Notes: generated by a model not told the origin, from the letters alone. A DNA stretch of 64,000 nucleotides from Aldrovandia affinis (GCA_029706075.1 JAINUG010000026.1:6962674-7026673), one strand, 5' to 3'; counted from the first letter of the stretch, positions 11,970 to 22,997 are shown. Translations and numbers: made by a program.

Positions 11970-12542
11970 GGTACTACTTTATGTGTAGTGATACATAACA
12001 CACAGAGTAGTTGTACTTACCTCACATGCACGTGAACAGTAGTGCAGATAGCAAGCTGCTACCCATTACAAGAAGACGCTCTTAAATAAGTTACCCTCTG
12101 TATGTGCACAATTATCTTAATCAACCAGTTATCTTTACGAATGCCTCGGTCTCCCATCTTGACGAACAACACATCCCCTTACTTTGTAAGGAAATTCTAA
12201 TTGGCATTATTTCCTAATATAGTGCCCTATAGGATCAATCTCACACGATAAGGATTTTCTCCGACTTCACAATCCTCAATGTCAAGCAGTTAGCTAGCCT
12301 AGGCAAGTTAGCAGACTGACAAATCAATGTAATTATCTAACATTAGCTAGCTACTGTGGCTAACTTTAAAACTCCAAGAGATCAATTTAGAATATAAACA
12401 GTTCAATTAAGATGCCAAATTACAATAATAGAGGAATAAAGACCAAATAATTCAAGCTAATGCCAACCTCACCTGTAACAGACGTCACTCTCCAAAAACT
12501 CCTGTGCCCAAGCTGCAAATATTGTAGCTATCTACTATTGGA
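11970..12542. other. No gene seen
   Basis: AT-rich spacer between the LTR and a hAT element. It contains GCTAGCTA-type words but no recognisable feature. Confidence 0.45.
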
Positions 12543-14887
12543 CAGGGATGGAGCCACAGACAGATCCTGATTGACGGAGGCATGTCAAAATCTGATTTGA
12601 CGTACAGCTTGGAATCTCAGCTTCCAGGCGGGTCAATATTGTCCAATTAAATTCCCCAAAACCCATCACATGATATTCCATTAAATACAGTAAGCCCATA
12701 TAAACCCAGAGACGACAGCGACCGGCCGAGCTTCCACTGACAGCTTCAAGCACGTGAGACAATAGATAGTGCTGGTTTAAACAAAACATTTCAGTCTAAG
12801 TAACATACCATGGAATTTAAATACCACTCTCTATCTGTGGTATTTTTAAAAATAAATGTTAAATATTGTATATATATTGTAATATATGTAAAAATATTAT
12901 TTATTAATGAGTTTTTGAAACTGTGCAAATGCTTTACAACTTATTTTCAAACTCTGTCACCCATGACCTTTTCATGAAGAAATAGAGATAATTGTAATCA
13001 ACTGCACAGCCCATGGAATTGAAAAAATTATCAGATACACGCTGGGCATGCCAATATACGGCTTTGTGGGCTATAAGGAAATCACTCCCTGCCATCCGAG
13101 CTACGCTACAGGATATCATAGGTCAGTCAAATGCACAGAGGAAAACAGAGACCAGAGCTGTGAGTGGACTGATTGATGAGCACCCTGTTTGAGGATGTAT
13201 TCCTAGTCACCAAGTTCATGTCAGACCAGCTACAATCTCCCAATCTGGAGCTTTTGTCCGCAGGGGACTTGGCTCGGTTATCGCCACACACTCAGAAAAA
13301 TGGGGAGAAGAATCGTGAAATGAAATTCAGGTGAGAGCTAGAGACCTGTGCATCAAGGCCGGTATACAGAGTGGACTGCATGAAAAGAGAGAGGCCCAGC
13401 CTCCCCGCCACCTACAGGATTTTGTTGTTGAGGCCCCGACTGAGTGCACACCTGTCACATCCTCAGAAGACCTGCCACTGCTTTCATCCAGTTATAGACA
13501 GACTTCTGAATGAAATGAAACAATGGTTCTTAACTGAGACGGGATGTTCTGGCTGGAGTCTCAGCAGTCAGCCTCAAACACAAGTTCTTCTTAGACAAGA
13601 AGTGTCTGTGGCCTATGGCCCAATTCTATGGAGTGACTAAATAGAACCTGACCACAGAGCTACATTAGGTTCGGCGTCTGCTGGAAAGAAAACAAAAGCA
13701 AGGACACACAGTGAATGACACAATGGAATTTCTAACTCTAATGAGCCCCTACCGCAATGCATTTCTGGATTTATACAAACTTATTTGCATATCACTGACT
13801 CTGCCTGTGACATTGGCCTCATACGAACGCAGTTTCTCTTGCCTCCCACGCCTCAAGAACTATTTGAGGAATAGCAGCGGCAACAACTTGGCCCTGTTAG
13901 CCATAAACAGCCGGAGGACCAAGGCGTTTGACATCCAGTACATCATTGATGCTTTTGCCTCCAGCCACAACAGACGGATTGTGCTTCTCTGAAAACGTAA
14001 ATGGTGAGTGCTCATAATTTTTTTTAAACTGGGCCTAGACTATTAGTTTGACTTGTGAGTGCTGATTATAATTATTATATTGTGGGGGATATCCCCTCAA
14101 AGGGGCATGTACATAATTCACCTCTGTACCTCTAAAGACCGCCGCTTTTGGCTGTGTGGAGTATTGACGTCATGTCTCTGCACCTGTGTTGTTGTAGTGT
14201 TTGGAGAGAGAAAATAAATTGCATTATTTTGCATTCAACAACAGCCTCATAATCCTTTTGTTTCCTATAACTCCTGCAATATTATATGTATTGTTATAAA
14301 GCCTCCTAGTTTAGTTTTGACTTATAATTGATCATGCTATTGGTCTCTTAATTCAGTAGGCCTAATTCATTAAGGTAAAACTGGAGTACGATTTGTTCAA
14401 CCCCTGTTAAAGCTTTGCATATGTTGTGTTCGCTTTATTTGATGTAAATAAACGGTGTGTGTTTAGGTCTTGACTGTTATGTGATGCGAATGACCTGCTA
14501 GTGGACATTGTATTCATGTATTGTGTTGTGTATATTTATTTGAACAGCAAATTGGTTGAACAGCATGCATTTGATGCTGCTTGCTTTGTGCATGCTGGGT
14601 GGTGATATGTTTTGCGTGTTGGGCTGGTTTGTTTATGTTTATATTGCTCTGGTGCGTAGCCTGTTGGTGCTTGCTCAGAGTCCACATCTATCTATTGTGT
14701 TTAGTACATTTGAATCAACAGAAGTGTTTCTAGTAGGCATATGACGCTTGAAAATTACTTTTGAATGGTGCACATCCGCGCCTAGCCTTGCGTATGCATG
14801 TATCTACTACAAATTCCGGAGCACCACCACTGAATAATTAAGCCCCCCTGTAGCACTGGCAAAAAAAAATCTCTGGCGCCACCCCTG
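12543..14887 (+). mobile_element. Decayed hAT transposon
   Basis: The left end, CAGGGATGGAGCCACAGA, and the inverted right end, CAGGGGTGGCGCCAGAGA, agree at 14 of 18 bases and begin with the CAG typical of hAT. They enclose a hAT transposase relic. The expected 8-bp target duplication is not recognisable, so the ends are provisional. Confidence 0.5.
12990..13992 (+). pseudogene. hAT transposase relic with C-terminal dimerisation region
   Basis: Pieces in several frames resemble the hAT transposases related to ZMYM1-like proteins. A block reading LSDTRWACQY lies near 13,025. A helical piece reading LFEDVFLVTKFMSDQL lies near 13,180-13,230. PPRHLQDFV lies near 13,410. The open C-terminal part (13,711-13,992, 93 codons) contains SLTLPVTLASYERSFSCL followed by LKNYLRNS, the conserved hAT dimerisation region where the family normally has ASAERSFS. 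Stops and frameshifts separate the pieces, so the gene is dead. It is not a host gene as far as I can see. Confidence 0.75.
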
Positions 14888-16726
14888 ACTGTATCCTTCT
14901 GCAGAACACTGGAGAGGATCGGAGCCTGTCTCTGTTCCTCCTTACGCTCACATCAAAGGCTGATTGTAGGTGTTAGAGCGGTGGGGTAGGCGGAGATCAT
15001 GCAGTGATCTCTTCATTTCCTCCCGGTTCTTTGGCAAGTTTTGACCGAAGGTGCGCTCTAATAGCGATCAAAGAGTCTGGCTTGCATCTCCTGTCTGTGG
15101 GGAAATCTGGATTAAAAAGAACTCTTCCTCTCTGCACCTTTTTCCATGTCAGCTAAGCTCTATATTTAGCATCAAATCAAAGGATGGCTTGTCTTTGCTT
15201 GCCCAGGGCCTCTGATAATGTCAGCAGATAAAATAAAATAATAATAATAATAAATGTCAAAATCTTTTGCTTGAAGGAACATGATTTTATTTTAATTCAG
15301 GGTGAGTGGTGCTTTGAGTTATTCATCTGGTGCTGTGCACTTTATCATCAACATTATATTTAGTGTGTGCAGTAGCAGTCACCCTCCAATGGTTTGTGTG
15401 TGTTCTTCTTTTACTTAAAATATGTAAGATCAAGAAAGCAAAGAAATAGTTCTTATTTAGTATTTGTTATTAATCCTGTCTCAAACATACATAACTACAA
15501 TGATAAGTAAGGTTATTACAAAATAAATTGTCTCAATTTGCACATTTTAAAACTGAAAATATTTCAAAGAATAATTTTCTGCCCACAAAATGAATGCATG
15601 TTATTGTATTGGTTATACTTGTATAATACCCACAATAAAAAACAATTCTCACAATTTTATGTATAAATAATTAATACAAATAATGAGGCCTGATTCAGGA
15701 CCACATAGCCTTCCAGCATGATTTACAATTTCCATTTCAAATGTGTGAGAGGGGACTTCCAGCGGTGAGCTGCTCCTCCTGGTGCGCCTGTGGGCGGCCG
15801 ATCGAAGCCGACGTATGTTGGAGCGGGCAGAGGACTTGAGGAATGTGGTCTTTGATATAATTATTACTTCAGAGATTTCTATTCGCCGATCGCCAAGCCT
15901 AACATGTTTTGAAAGTGACCTGGCTCTGAGCCAGCTGCCGCTTTGCACGGTTAGGCTCCCAGACGCTGGAGGTCTGCCTGTGTGGGAGGTCAAAGTGAAA
16001 GAGCGATCTGCATGCCGGTGATGTGAGTGGGTGTCGAACTGCCACTCCCGCGACAGGGAAAGTGTGACACGGAGTCAAAAATGTAATTCCCTATAGTCCT
16101 ACAGAGGATCAGAAGCTCTTGTGCCGGCATTCGAAGCCTCATTCGATGTAGTCTGTGACTGCAGCATATGGGCTGTCGGGAGCTGTCTCCATCGTCGTCT
16201 AAGTTCCCAGAAGCCACCAGACAATGAATTTGAGAAAACCTGACATATTTGGAGATTTTTATCTGCTGAAAATTCTATGTTTAATGCACATAAGTTTTGA
16301 AGGTTAAAAAAACCCAATAAAATAAAATCTTAAGGAAATGGTTGCGCTTGTTTTTCTTGTGTTCTCTCATCTCATGATGTTGATGTCAGAGTTGAAACAG
16401 TTTCAATAAATATTCTAATTCATTTCACTTGATGACAAACATCAAATTTGCTCACTTTTATTTCAAGTTAATTGGAAGTTACATTGAACTTCAAAAAACC
16501 ATTCAAATTCATTTCACAAATAAATTCAGTTTTCTGAGACACATCCAGACACTTAACTATAGGGAAAAGTAAAAGATAATGGATTTAATCAAACGTCCTT
16601 CCAACCAATCATGCAGGAGAATGGGTAACCACCTGACATCAGAAGTCTGTGCAATAAGTAAGTGACTTGCCAGTGGCATTTTAGCATGTATGTAGCAAGG
16701 TTGTAACATAAAATACACCTGGTATG
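14888..16726. other. No gene seen; GC-rich island at 15.7-16.2 kb
   Basis: Mostly AT-rich with a short (AAT)n run near 15,240. From about 15,740 to 16,210 the sequence is richer in GC and in CpG words, with overlapping open frames on both strands (15,649-15,993 minus, 15,782-16,021 plus). None shows a known motif. It could be a regulatory element or an old exon. Confidence 0.4.
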
Positions 16727-17578
16727 AAAAGTGTGAGGAACCGAACAGGGACCCAGATGCAGACCAGGATAAGGCAGGGAAGGAACGTTTCAAGCAAAAA
16801 TTCAAAGTCGGTAGTCAGAGTTAGATAAAGTACAAAATCGAAATCCAAAAAGAGTAGTCAAAAGGCAGTCCAAAGATCAAAAAACAAATAATCAGAAAGG
16901 CAAACAAACAAAATCAGAAGGCAAAAACTCGTAGTCAAACAGAAGGAGTGTCTCGGAAAATACAATAAACTCTGGCTTACAAACAATCGGCACAGTGAAT
17001 AATGATCAACGTTCTGACAATGAATGAAAGCAAACACGGAACTTAAATACAAGTGGGGAAGGGAAACACAATAGGAATCAGGTGTGACTGGGAGGAGAGA
17101 AGGGCAAGAACACAGGTGAGAACGATAGGGATCACTAATACAATAACGAGGGGAGACAAAAGACACAGACTGGGAAGCACATAAACACACTGAAAATAAA
17201 CGACCTGGAATAGCAGGTGGACACGTGCACAGTTCGAAGGGGAGGAGCGCATAGAAAGAATCTGCATGCAGATAAAGCAAAAAGAGAGAAGGGTACAGGG
17301 ATAGGACAACGAGAGAGAGAATGATAGCAGTAGATAGAAACGTGAGATAATTAGTAAGTAGTAATGTTAGTAACGAAATCTAAATCCCTACTGTTAGTAG
17401 ATTAGTTGGTTAGTAATATATACACCTGTACAGATATGTACAGAGTGTTAGAAAGAAAGAAGGAAGTAAACGAGATAAGAAAATAAGACAGAAAACCCGT
17501 AAAGTTGAAATCACCCGAATTGTGCAATAACAAAGACAAGGAGTGGATCTCGAACAACAAGGAACACAGACAGACGGG

Positions 17579-18756
17579 TGTGGAAGTACAACATTTTGTA
17601 TTAAGTTGTAACCCCGCATTCTAACAGGGGGCGATACTAGGCGAATAAATCGCCCAGTGGGCATTCACCACGCTTGACTGGCTTCCTCAAAAATGCTTCC
17701 GACGTGCTTACAAAATTTTTGCATGGTAAAAGAATAGTTCATCATAGATTTTGAGAATCTTTATTATAAATATTAGTTGGCTAGCAGTATTGTTTCCTTC
17801 AATTATGAACCGCAAACTCAAACACAGAAGGCTTTTTGCAATTACGGCCATTTACTTGCGCTGGAAACAGATCGCAATTTGTCTCTGGTACGTTTTCCAA
17901 ACGTTTTTCCAAACGTACCCATGCGATAAAAAATAGCCTTTTAACCAACACAAACATTAAATAAGATGTATGTAGGCCATATAAGTTTAGCTAGCTATAA
18001 ATATTTATGCTTTTAGGATTAAATAAAGTATGAGGGTACTGCAGACCGCTGTTAACAGTTTCTCCTCACTCATGTTGAAGTGTCAGAACTAGGAACAAAA
18101 TTTCGGTGTTGTGTTGGTTTCCGCGTGGAAGGTAAAAAGAGCAAGACATGGGCGATGTCGCCCGAAAGTTCAGAATTTTCAACTTTTCTGTGTCGCCGCC
18201 ACGCCCACAAATCGGCCAATCGGTCAGGCGGCGGAAGTCCCCGGAAGTCGCCCACTCTCATAGAGAATCAATGCATTTCCGGCAGCTCGTCGCCGAATCG
18301 CCCCCTGTTAGAATGCGGGGTTAGGCTAGAACATCAACGGGACACGTGGACACTAATTAACTCAGTGGGACACTGCAGTTTGGAGTGATCCGGTCAGAGA
18401 CAAAGGCTTTTCGCGCCACAACTTCAAAGGAACATTGTTCTTTTGTAACGTTTCCCCCACGGCAGGAAGCCTCCTTCCCATTGGTTTAAGACCCTTGGAG
18501 GGCTGTTCTAACAACCTGTTATATCTTCATGTTAGCCCATAGCTCCAATGACCTGTAAGTTAACACCCTGTTACCTCCCCCTTGTGACAGTTCCCTCCCT
18601 TTCCGTTGTGTTGGATATAAATATCCATTTGAATTTGAAGGCGGGAGATTCGCTGTCCTGCCTGACACGGGTCTCTGTGCAGCTGTTCGTAATTAAAGCT
18701 TTAATACTGTTTAAAGAAATTCTCTCTGATCCTACTGAGTTTTAATTTCCACGACA
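17579..18756 (+). mobile_element. Solo LTR, family LTR-3, copy 1, carrying a MITE
   Basis: It begins TGTGGAAGTACAAC and ends TTCCACGACA, flanked by the perfect 4-bp duplication CGGG (17575-17578 and 18757-18760). A TATA-like GGATATAAATATCC lies near 18,614 and an AATTAAAGC signal near 18,690, giving the orientation. Without the 711-bp MITE and its duplicated TA it is 465 bp, against 471 bp for the copy at 49.1 kb. The 4-bp duplication points to an ERV- or gypsy-type integrase. Confidence 0.92.
17611..18321. mobile_element. 711-bp MITE with 25-bp perfect TIRs and TA duplication
   Basis: The 25-bp ends begin ACCCCGCATTCTAACAGG (17611-17635) and are perfectly inverted at 18297-18321. TA flanks both sides (17609-17610 and 18322-18323). 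The inside has repeated GGCGA/TCGCC words near both ends and no transposase. The TA target suggests a Tc1/mariner-related or similar transposase, but the ACCCC terminus is not one I can assign to a family. Confidence 0.88.
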
Positions 18757-18897
18757 CGGGGAACAGAACGTGAAGAGTGAAAAAATTAACAAAATACAAA
18801 AACAAACAGAACAAACATCTCAAAACATAACAAAAAGCACCAGGTAAGGGAGAGGTATGAAGATATTCATTTATGACAGAATAATTGGGTTCAATAG

Positions 18898-19068
18898 TGT
18901 TCTGTTCTGTTTTCACCTTAATATGTAATTAGGCAAATTACGAATTAAATCAATAAACCACGCACACGCTTCAGCTCTGCTTTCTTGGTGCTTTACTGGG
19001 AACAACTGAACAGCCGTGACGTCACATACATACGGATACACCTTAGTGCCAATTCTCAGTACATGACA
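18898..19068 (-). repeat. 3' LTR of the gypsy element (171 bp)
   Basis: On the minus strand it runs TGTCATGTACTGAG to CAGAACAGAACA, so it has TG...CA ends. It matches 22822-22992 base for base on my reading. It is much shorter than most vertebrate LTRs. Confidence 0.95.
19017..19024. promoter_or_regulatory. Palindromic CRE (TGACGTCA) in the 3' LTR
   Basis: A full consensus CREB/ATF site. The same site is in the other LTR at 22941-22948. A role in LTR transcription is inference. Confidence 0.6.
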
Positions 19069-19081
19069 TCCCTCCTTCCCT
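19069..19081 (-). promoter_or_regulatory. Polypurine tract of the gypsy element
   Basis: The minus strand reads AGGGAAGGAGGGA directly before the 3' LTR. This is the position and composition expected for the plus-strand DNA primer in reverse transcription. Confidence 0.85.
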
Positions 19082-19349
19082 GGGAAATAAACTTCAAGCA
19101 TTTTCAATCACTTTGTAATCATCTGCTTAACACAAAACATAAAATATCTAATCACACTTTCAGCATATTATCTTATTAGTATAAACAAAAATGTTAACCC
19201 TCTGTTAACCCATTATTGACTTACAAACTAGTCATTTTAAATAAAACTGACTTTAAACTAGTCTCTCAAATTGCAGTATTAACCAACCTTAAGTTCAAAC
19301 ATTGAACTTTACCCCTCATTCCCACTCTGTCAATAACTCAGTTCTCAGT

Positions 19350-19706
19350 TCACTTAATCACAAAGTCAGCCAGCTTTTGTGGCAATCTCTTCACTCTTTG
19401 AGGTCTTTGTGTCTCTGTGATTTCAGAATTGGTGATGCTTTGCTCTGGGGCTTGAGCAACTGGTGTCTCATCATTTGGTGTGCTGTCCTCAGCACCTTGT
19501 GGTGTTTCCTCTTCAGCGGGTGTCTCACGAGCGCTGGTGTATTTCTTTACCCATGTGGTGTTTCTTGAATATCTTGCTCCCGTTGGAGATTCAACAACAA
19601 CTTGGCTCCCTGCTTTGCCCACCACCTTGTGTGGCGTTGTGTTGAATGGTGTTGTGAGTTTGTCAGTCTTTTCTTGTTTCACCAGGACAGTGTCACCGAT
19701 GTCCAC
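19350..19706 (-). pseudogene. C-terminal end of the gypsy integrase, out of frame
   Basis: An open frame of 119 codons with no ATG at its left edge (it opens at a GTG). It starts GDTVLVKQEK and continues through a basic region with RNTTWVKKY, like the small beta-barrel C-terminal domain of gypsy integrases. The last half is rich in Glu, Pro and Thr. It lies two bases off the pol frame. A single-base change near 19,750 would explain this, because readable homologous sequence continues across that point in the new frame. I read it as the cut-off end of pol, not a separate gene. Confidence 0.75.
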
Positions 19707-21757
19707 GTCTGAGTACTTGGCTCCACGGCGTTCATCAGCGTAGATCTTTGACTTTCCTTTTGCTCTGCATCTCGATCTCGTACTTCCAGGTCAGCCTGTG
19801 CTGTTGAGATGTCTGGCAGTTTCCCTCTCATCTTTCGGTTGAAAAGCAACTCCGCGGGGCTCTTTCCCGTGGTTGCGTGATCAATGCTCCGGTATACGGT
19901 GACATATTTCCTGAGTTCTCGTTTCCAGTCGAGTCCTTCTGACTTGGCGATCCGAATCCTCTTCAACAGTGAGGCGTTTTGACGCTCAACCTCACCGTTG
20001 GCTTGCGCCCATCTTGGCGTCGTTTTCACATGTTTGATTCCATTGCTCTCGCAGTAGTTGCTGAACTCTTCTGACTTAAACTGAGGACCCTGATCTGACC
20101 TCAGTGTGACAGGAAGTCCATGTCTACTGAAGATTGACTCTAGACTGTCTATCACTTTGGTTGTAGTCGTGGACGTCAACACGTCGTATTCATAGTATCG
20201 GCTGTAGTAGTCCACTACGACTAAAATTGAATGACCTGTCGGCAGAGGTCCAAGTAGATCAGTGGCAACGTCTTGCCAGGGACCCTCTGGTAATGGTGTC
20301 GGTCTCAAAGGTTCGGGTGCGTCTGGGCGGGCAACAACTTGACACCCGTGGCATGACCTACAATGTCTCTCGGCTGCTTTGTCCATGCCTGGCCACCAGA
20401 CTTTACTTCTGAGGTGCTGCTTAGTTCCTACGATTCCTAAGTGACCTTCGTGAGCCAGTGAGAGTGCTCGTGCCTGTAGTGCCTGTGGCAACACAATGCG
20501 TGTTCCGCGTAGAACCAGCTGTCCGATTACACATAGTTCACTTGCTATTGGTGCATACGCTGTGCACTTCTCAAAGTGTCCACTTTCAATGGCCTTACGC
20601 ACCTCAATCAGCTCCTCGTCACTGGCTGATGCATCCTCAACCTCGCGGGTTGCCAGTGCTTTGGGTGTGGCACTCACCGCTACAAACCTGACATATTCGT
20701 CTGACCCATGTGTGTGTTTCTCTGCCAATGCACTGTTCCCCAGCAGACGTGACAATGGATCTGCTATGTTGTTTTTGCCCGGAATGTGTACTACTCTAAA
20801 GTCATAAGGCTGTAGCCTGAGAACCCATCGCTCTATACGGGCACATGGTTTCGAGCGAGGACTGTAGATGGATTCTAACGGCTTATGATCTGTGATCAAG
20901 TCAAACTGTCTCCCATAGACATATGGATGCAGTCTTTCGCAAGCCCATACAAGAGCTAAGGCCTCTTTCTCTGTCTGAGAGTACCTGCGTTCGCAGTCTG
21001 TTAGGGCACGGCTAACATAACACACAGGAACCATCTCCCCCTTCTGACACTGTACTAAGACCGCCCCTAAGCCCACTGGCCCTGCATCTGCGACTACTTT
21101 GGTTGGCGCGTCTTTGTCAAAATAGGCTAGTGTCCCTGCTTTCGCCAAGCCATCTTTGAGCGCCTTGAACGCCTGTTTCTGTTCTAGCCCAAAGCTAAAT
21201 GGAATGTCTTTCCTTGTCAGGCGTCGTAGTGGCTCTGACAATGTTGCTAATTGTGGGATGAATCTGCTGCTGTAACTTACAAGACCTAGGAAGCTTCTCA
21301 CCTCAGAGGCATTCTCCGGTTCTCTGGCTTCGCTCACGGCTCTCACTCTCTCCTCTGTAGGTCCGATTCCTTTCTCTGACAGCAAGATTCCCTCCACAGG
21401 CCCCCGTAGGTTGAAAGGGATTCGCCTGAGTGGCTGGGCCACTGGTGTCACGTTTGTGTCGATGTATAGCTTAACCTGTTTTGTTTTCAGCTTCCCTACT
21501 CCCTGAAACACAGTTGGATATTGCTGCTGGAGTGACTGATTCAGGTCTGTAACAGCTGATATGTCGGCACCTATTTTCAGTACGCCCAGTTTCATGGCTG
21601 TTTCTTTCCCAAGCAACGGTTCTCCATCACCTTTGATCACTATGAACTCTGCCTGTTCAACACGGTCTCCTACTCTAACTTCACAAGTGAAGGCCCTTGA
21701 CGGGTAGTGGTTGGTTGGAGGAATAGGAGTACAGTTTTCTTTCTGCCTTAAGGACAT
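19679..21757 (-). pseudogene. Gypsy pol: RNase H and integrase, RT deleted
   Basis: 692 codons. Residues 25-62 continue the protease. Residues about 80-122 are the start of the RT region (PVAQPLRRIPFNLRGP). At residue 122-123 (near 21,390) the sequence jumps to what should be the RT thumb and connection (SFLGLVSYSSRFIPQL), so the palm with its catalytic YxDD is absent. RNase H follows, with VVADAGPVGLGAVL (Asp224), QTEKEALALVW and LITDHKPLE (Asp290). The integrase has a zinc-binding HHCC (His436, His439, Cys469, Cys472) and a D,D-35-E set (Asp500, Asp555, Glu591). Integrase therefore looks intact to residue about 665, where the frame is lost near 19,750. The product would be unable to copy RNA, so mobility would need RT from a related element. 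Confidence 0.88.
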
Positions 21758-22757
21758 ATGAGTGGCATTTAATGTTCTCTGATTTTAAACCCTCCCATGT
21801 TTTCTCATCCACAACATTACAGGTAGCTCCTGAGTCAATGAGTATTCTCAAACTAACTCCTCCCACGTCCATGCTAAGTCTCTCTGGCCTGTGACTATCA
21901 CTCAGCACAAACGCATAATCATGCTCCTCTACCTTCACCTTATTCACTGTTTGTTTTCCTGGCCTCTTCGTTTTGCAGACTATGGAGAAATGGTCTTTAC
22001 CATTACACTTGTGGCATGTTTGACCACGTGCGGGGCATTTGGGATCTTTCCCAAAGTGATCTGCATGGCCGCACCGATAGCACAGTTTGTCCATTTTGTT
22101 TTTCTCCGCGCCTGGTTTCCCTTTTCCGCTTCTCTGATATTTTCCTCCTTTTTGTCCGATGCGATTCACAGTTCCTGCTTCTGCCTTCCTCTCATTCGCA
22201 GACATTGCTGACATTTGCACCTCAATTTGCTCGCACTGCGCTGCTAATTCAAGTGTGCGGGCAAGTGACAATGCGCTTCCTTCCTCTAGAAGTTTACGGC
22301 GAATATAGCTTGACGTGCATTTGCTCACAACTGCATCCCTAATCTGATTGTCCCTATCTGCATCGAAATTACAGTCTTGTGCTGCACGTCTCAAACGAGT
22401 GACAAACTGTTGCACAGTCTCACCTGGGTTTTGCGAGAGTTTGTGAAATGTCTGACGCGCAAAAGCAGCGTTTACCTGGGGCACGAAATATCCATTCAAA
22501 GCTCTCACTGCAGCGGCATAATCAGCCACGCCTCCCGTGTTCGGCAAAGTCGAGAAAATGTCCTGCGTGTCTGGCCCTGCATGGTGCAAAAGAAGTGCTC
22601 TTCGTCGCTGTTTCGTTGCATCGTCCGTGTCCGCTGTGATGATTAGCCCCTTTCCATCAGCAAACAGTTCAAATGACTTAAGCCATCTTGTCCACCTTGG
22701 CCCCAGTGTCGCCGGGTCGGAATAGCAGTCAAACCTAGATACCCCGTTCTTGTCCAT
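21681..22757 (-). CDS. Gypsy gag with zinc knuckles and start of protease
   Basis: The first ATG is at 22757. The open frame extends 13 codons further upstream but opens at a GTG, so I take the ATG, giving 358 codons. The capsid-like part holds FVTRLRRAAQDCNF, a typical gypsy gag helix. Two zinc knuckles follow, CX2CX4HX6C and CX2CX4HX4C (Cys226 to Cys261 counted from the ATG), which bind RNA. The retropepsin active-site motif LIDSGATCN comes next, with its Asp at about residue 308. The frame ends at 21681 after overlapping pol by 77 bases in another frame. Protease homology continues in the pol frame, so either a one-base mutation or a programmed frameshift joins them; I cannot tell which. 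Confidence 0.88.
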   Translation of the reverse strand: MDKNGVSRFDCYSDPATLGPRWTRWLKSFELFADGKGLIITADTDDATKQRRRALLLHHAGPDTQDIFSTLPNTGGVADYAAAVRALNGYFVPQVNAAFARQTFHKLSQNPGETVQQFVTRLRRAAQDCNFDADRDNQIRDAVVSKCTSSYIRRKLLEEGSALSLARTLELAAQCEQIEVQMSAMSANERKAEAGTVNRIGQKGGKYQRSGKGKPGAEKNKMDKLCYRCGHADHFGKDPKCPARGQTCHKCNGKDHFSIVCKTKRPGKQTVNKVKVEEHDYAFVLSDSHRPERLSMDVGGVSLRILIDSGATCNVVDEKTWEGLKSENIKCHSYVLKAERKLYSYSSNQPLPVKGLHL

Positions 22758-22802
22758 GTTGTACTTGCTTAACACTCGTAGCTCATCTCTAAACACAATT
22801 TA

Positions 22803-22820
22803 AGTATATCCTCGTCGCCA
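22803..22820 (-). promoter_or_regulatory. Putative tRNA primer-binding site
   Basis: One base inside the 5' LTR the minus strand reads TGGCGACGAGGATATAC. TGG at this spot is the usual complement of a tRNA 3' CCA end. I cannot name the tRNA. Confidence 0.7.
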
Positions 22821-22821
22821 G

Positions 22822-22992
22822 TGTTCTGTTCTGTTTTCACCTTAATATGTAATTAGGCAAATTACGAATTAAATCAATAAACCACGCACACGCTTCAGCT
22901 CTGCTTTCTTGGTGCTTTACTGGGAACAACTGAACAGCCGTGACGTCACATACATACGGATACACCTTAGTGCCAATTCTCAGTACATGACA
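22822..22992 (-). repeat. 5' LTR of the gypsy element (171 bp)
   Basis: Identical on my reading to 18898-19068. It is the upstream LTR for the minus-strand genes and would hold their promoter. It contains a TGACGTCA site at 22941-22948. Confidence 0.95.
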
Positions 22993-22997
22993 AATAG

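Larger units (their letters stand above)
16732..18832 (-). mobile_element. Solo LTR, family LTR-2, copy B, split by an insertion
   Basis: It begins TGTGAGGAACCG and ends CAAAACATAACA, with the perfect duplication AAAAG at 16727-16731 and 18833-18837. It is interrupted at 17,579 by an LTR-3 element. Subtracting that element and its 4-bp duplication leaves about 919 bp, close to the 895 bp of copy A, so the reading of the nest is self-consistent. Confidence 0.92.
18898..22992 (-). mobile_element. Ty3/gypsy-type LTR retrotransposon lacking the RT core
   Basis: A 4,095-bp element with two 171-bp LTRs that I read as identical, flanked by the 5-bp duplication AATAG (18893-18897 and 22993-22997). 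The minus strand carries gag with zinc knuckles, protease, then pol, in which RNase H precedes integrase, the gypsy order. Most of the RT domain is missing, and frame changes lie near 21,690 and 19,750. It is therefore non-autonomous, although identical LTRs imply recent insertion. A primer-binding site and polypurine tract are in place. Confidence 0.95.

Noticed and set aside
15649-16021. Overlapping frames in a GC-rich island, considered as an exon
   Set aside because: No splice sites or protein family could be supported; kept only as a note on composition.
16858-17309. A 140-codon minus-strand frame that looks membrane-like
   Set aside because: It is LTR-2 sequence; the hydrophobic look comes from pyrimidine-rich DNA.
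19302-22725. Plus-strand frames opposite the gypsy element
   Set aside because: Shadows of gag and pol; the minus strand carries the recognisable domains.
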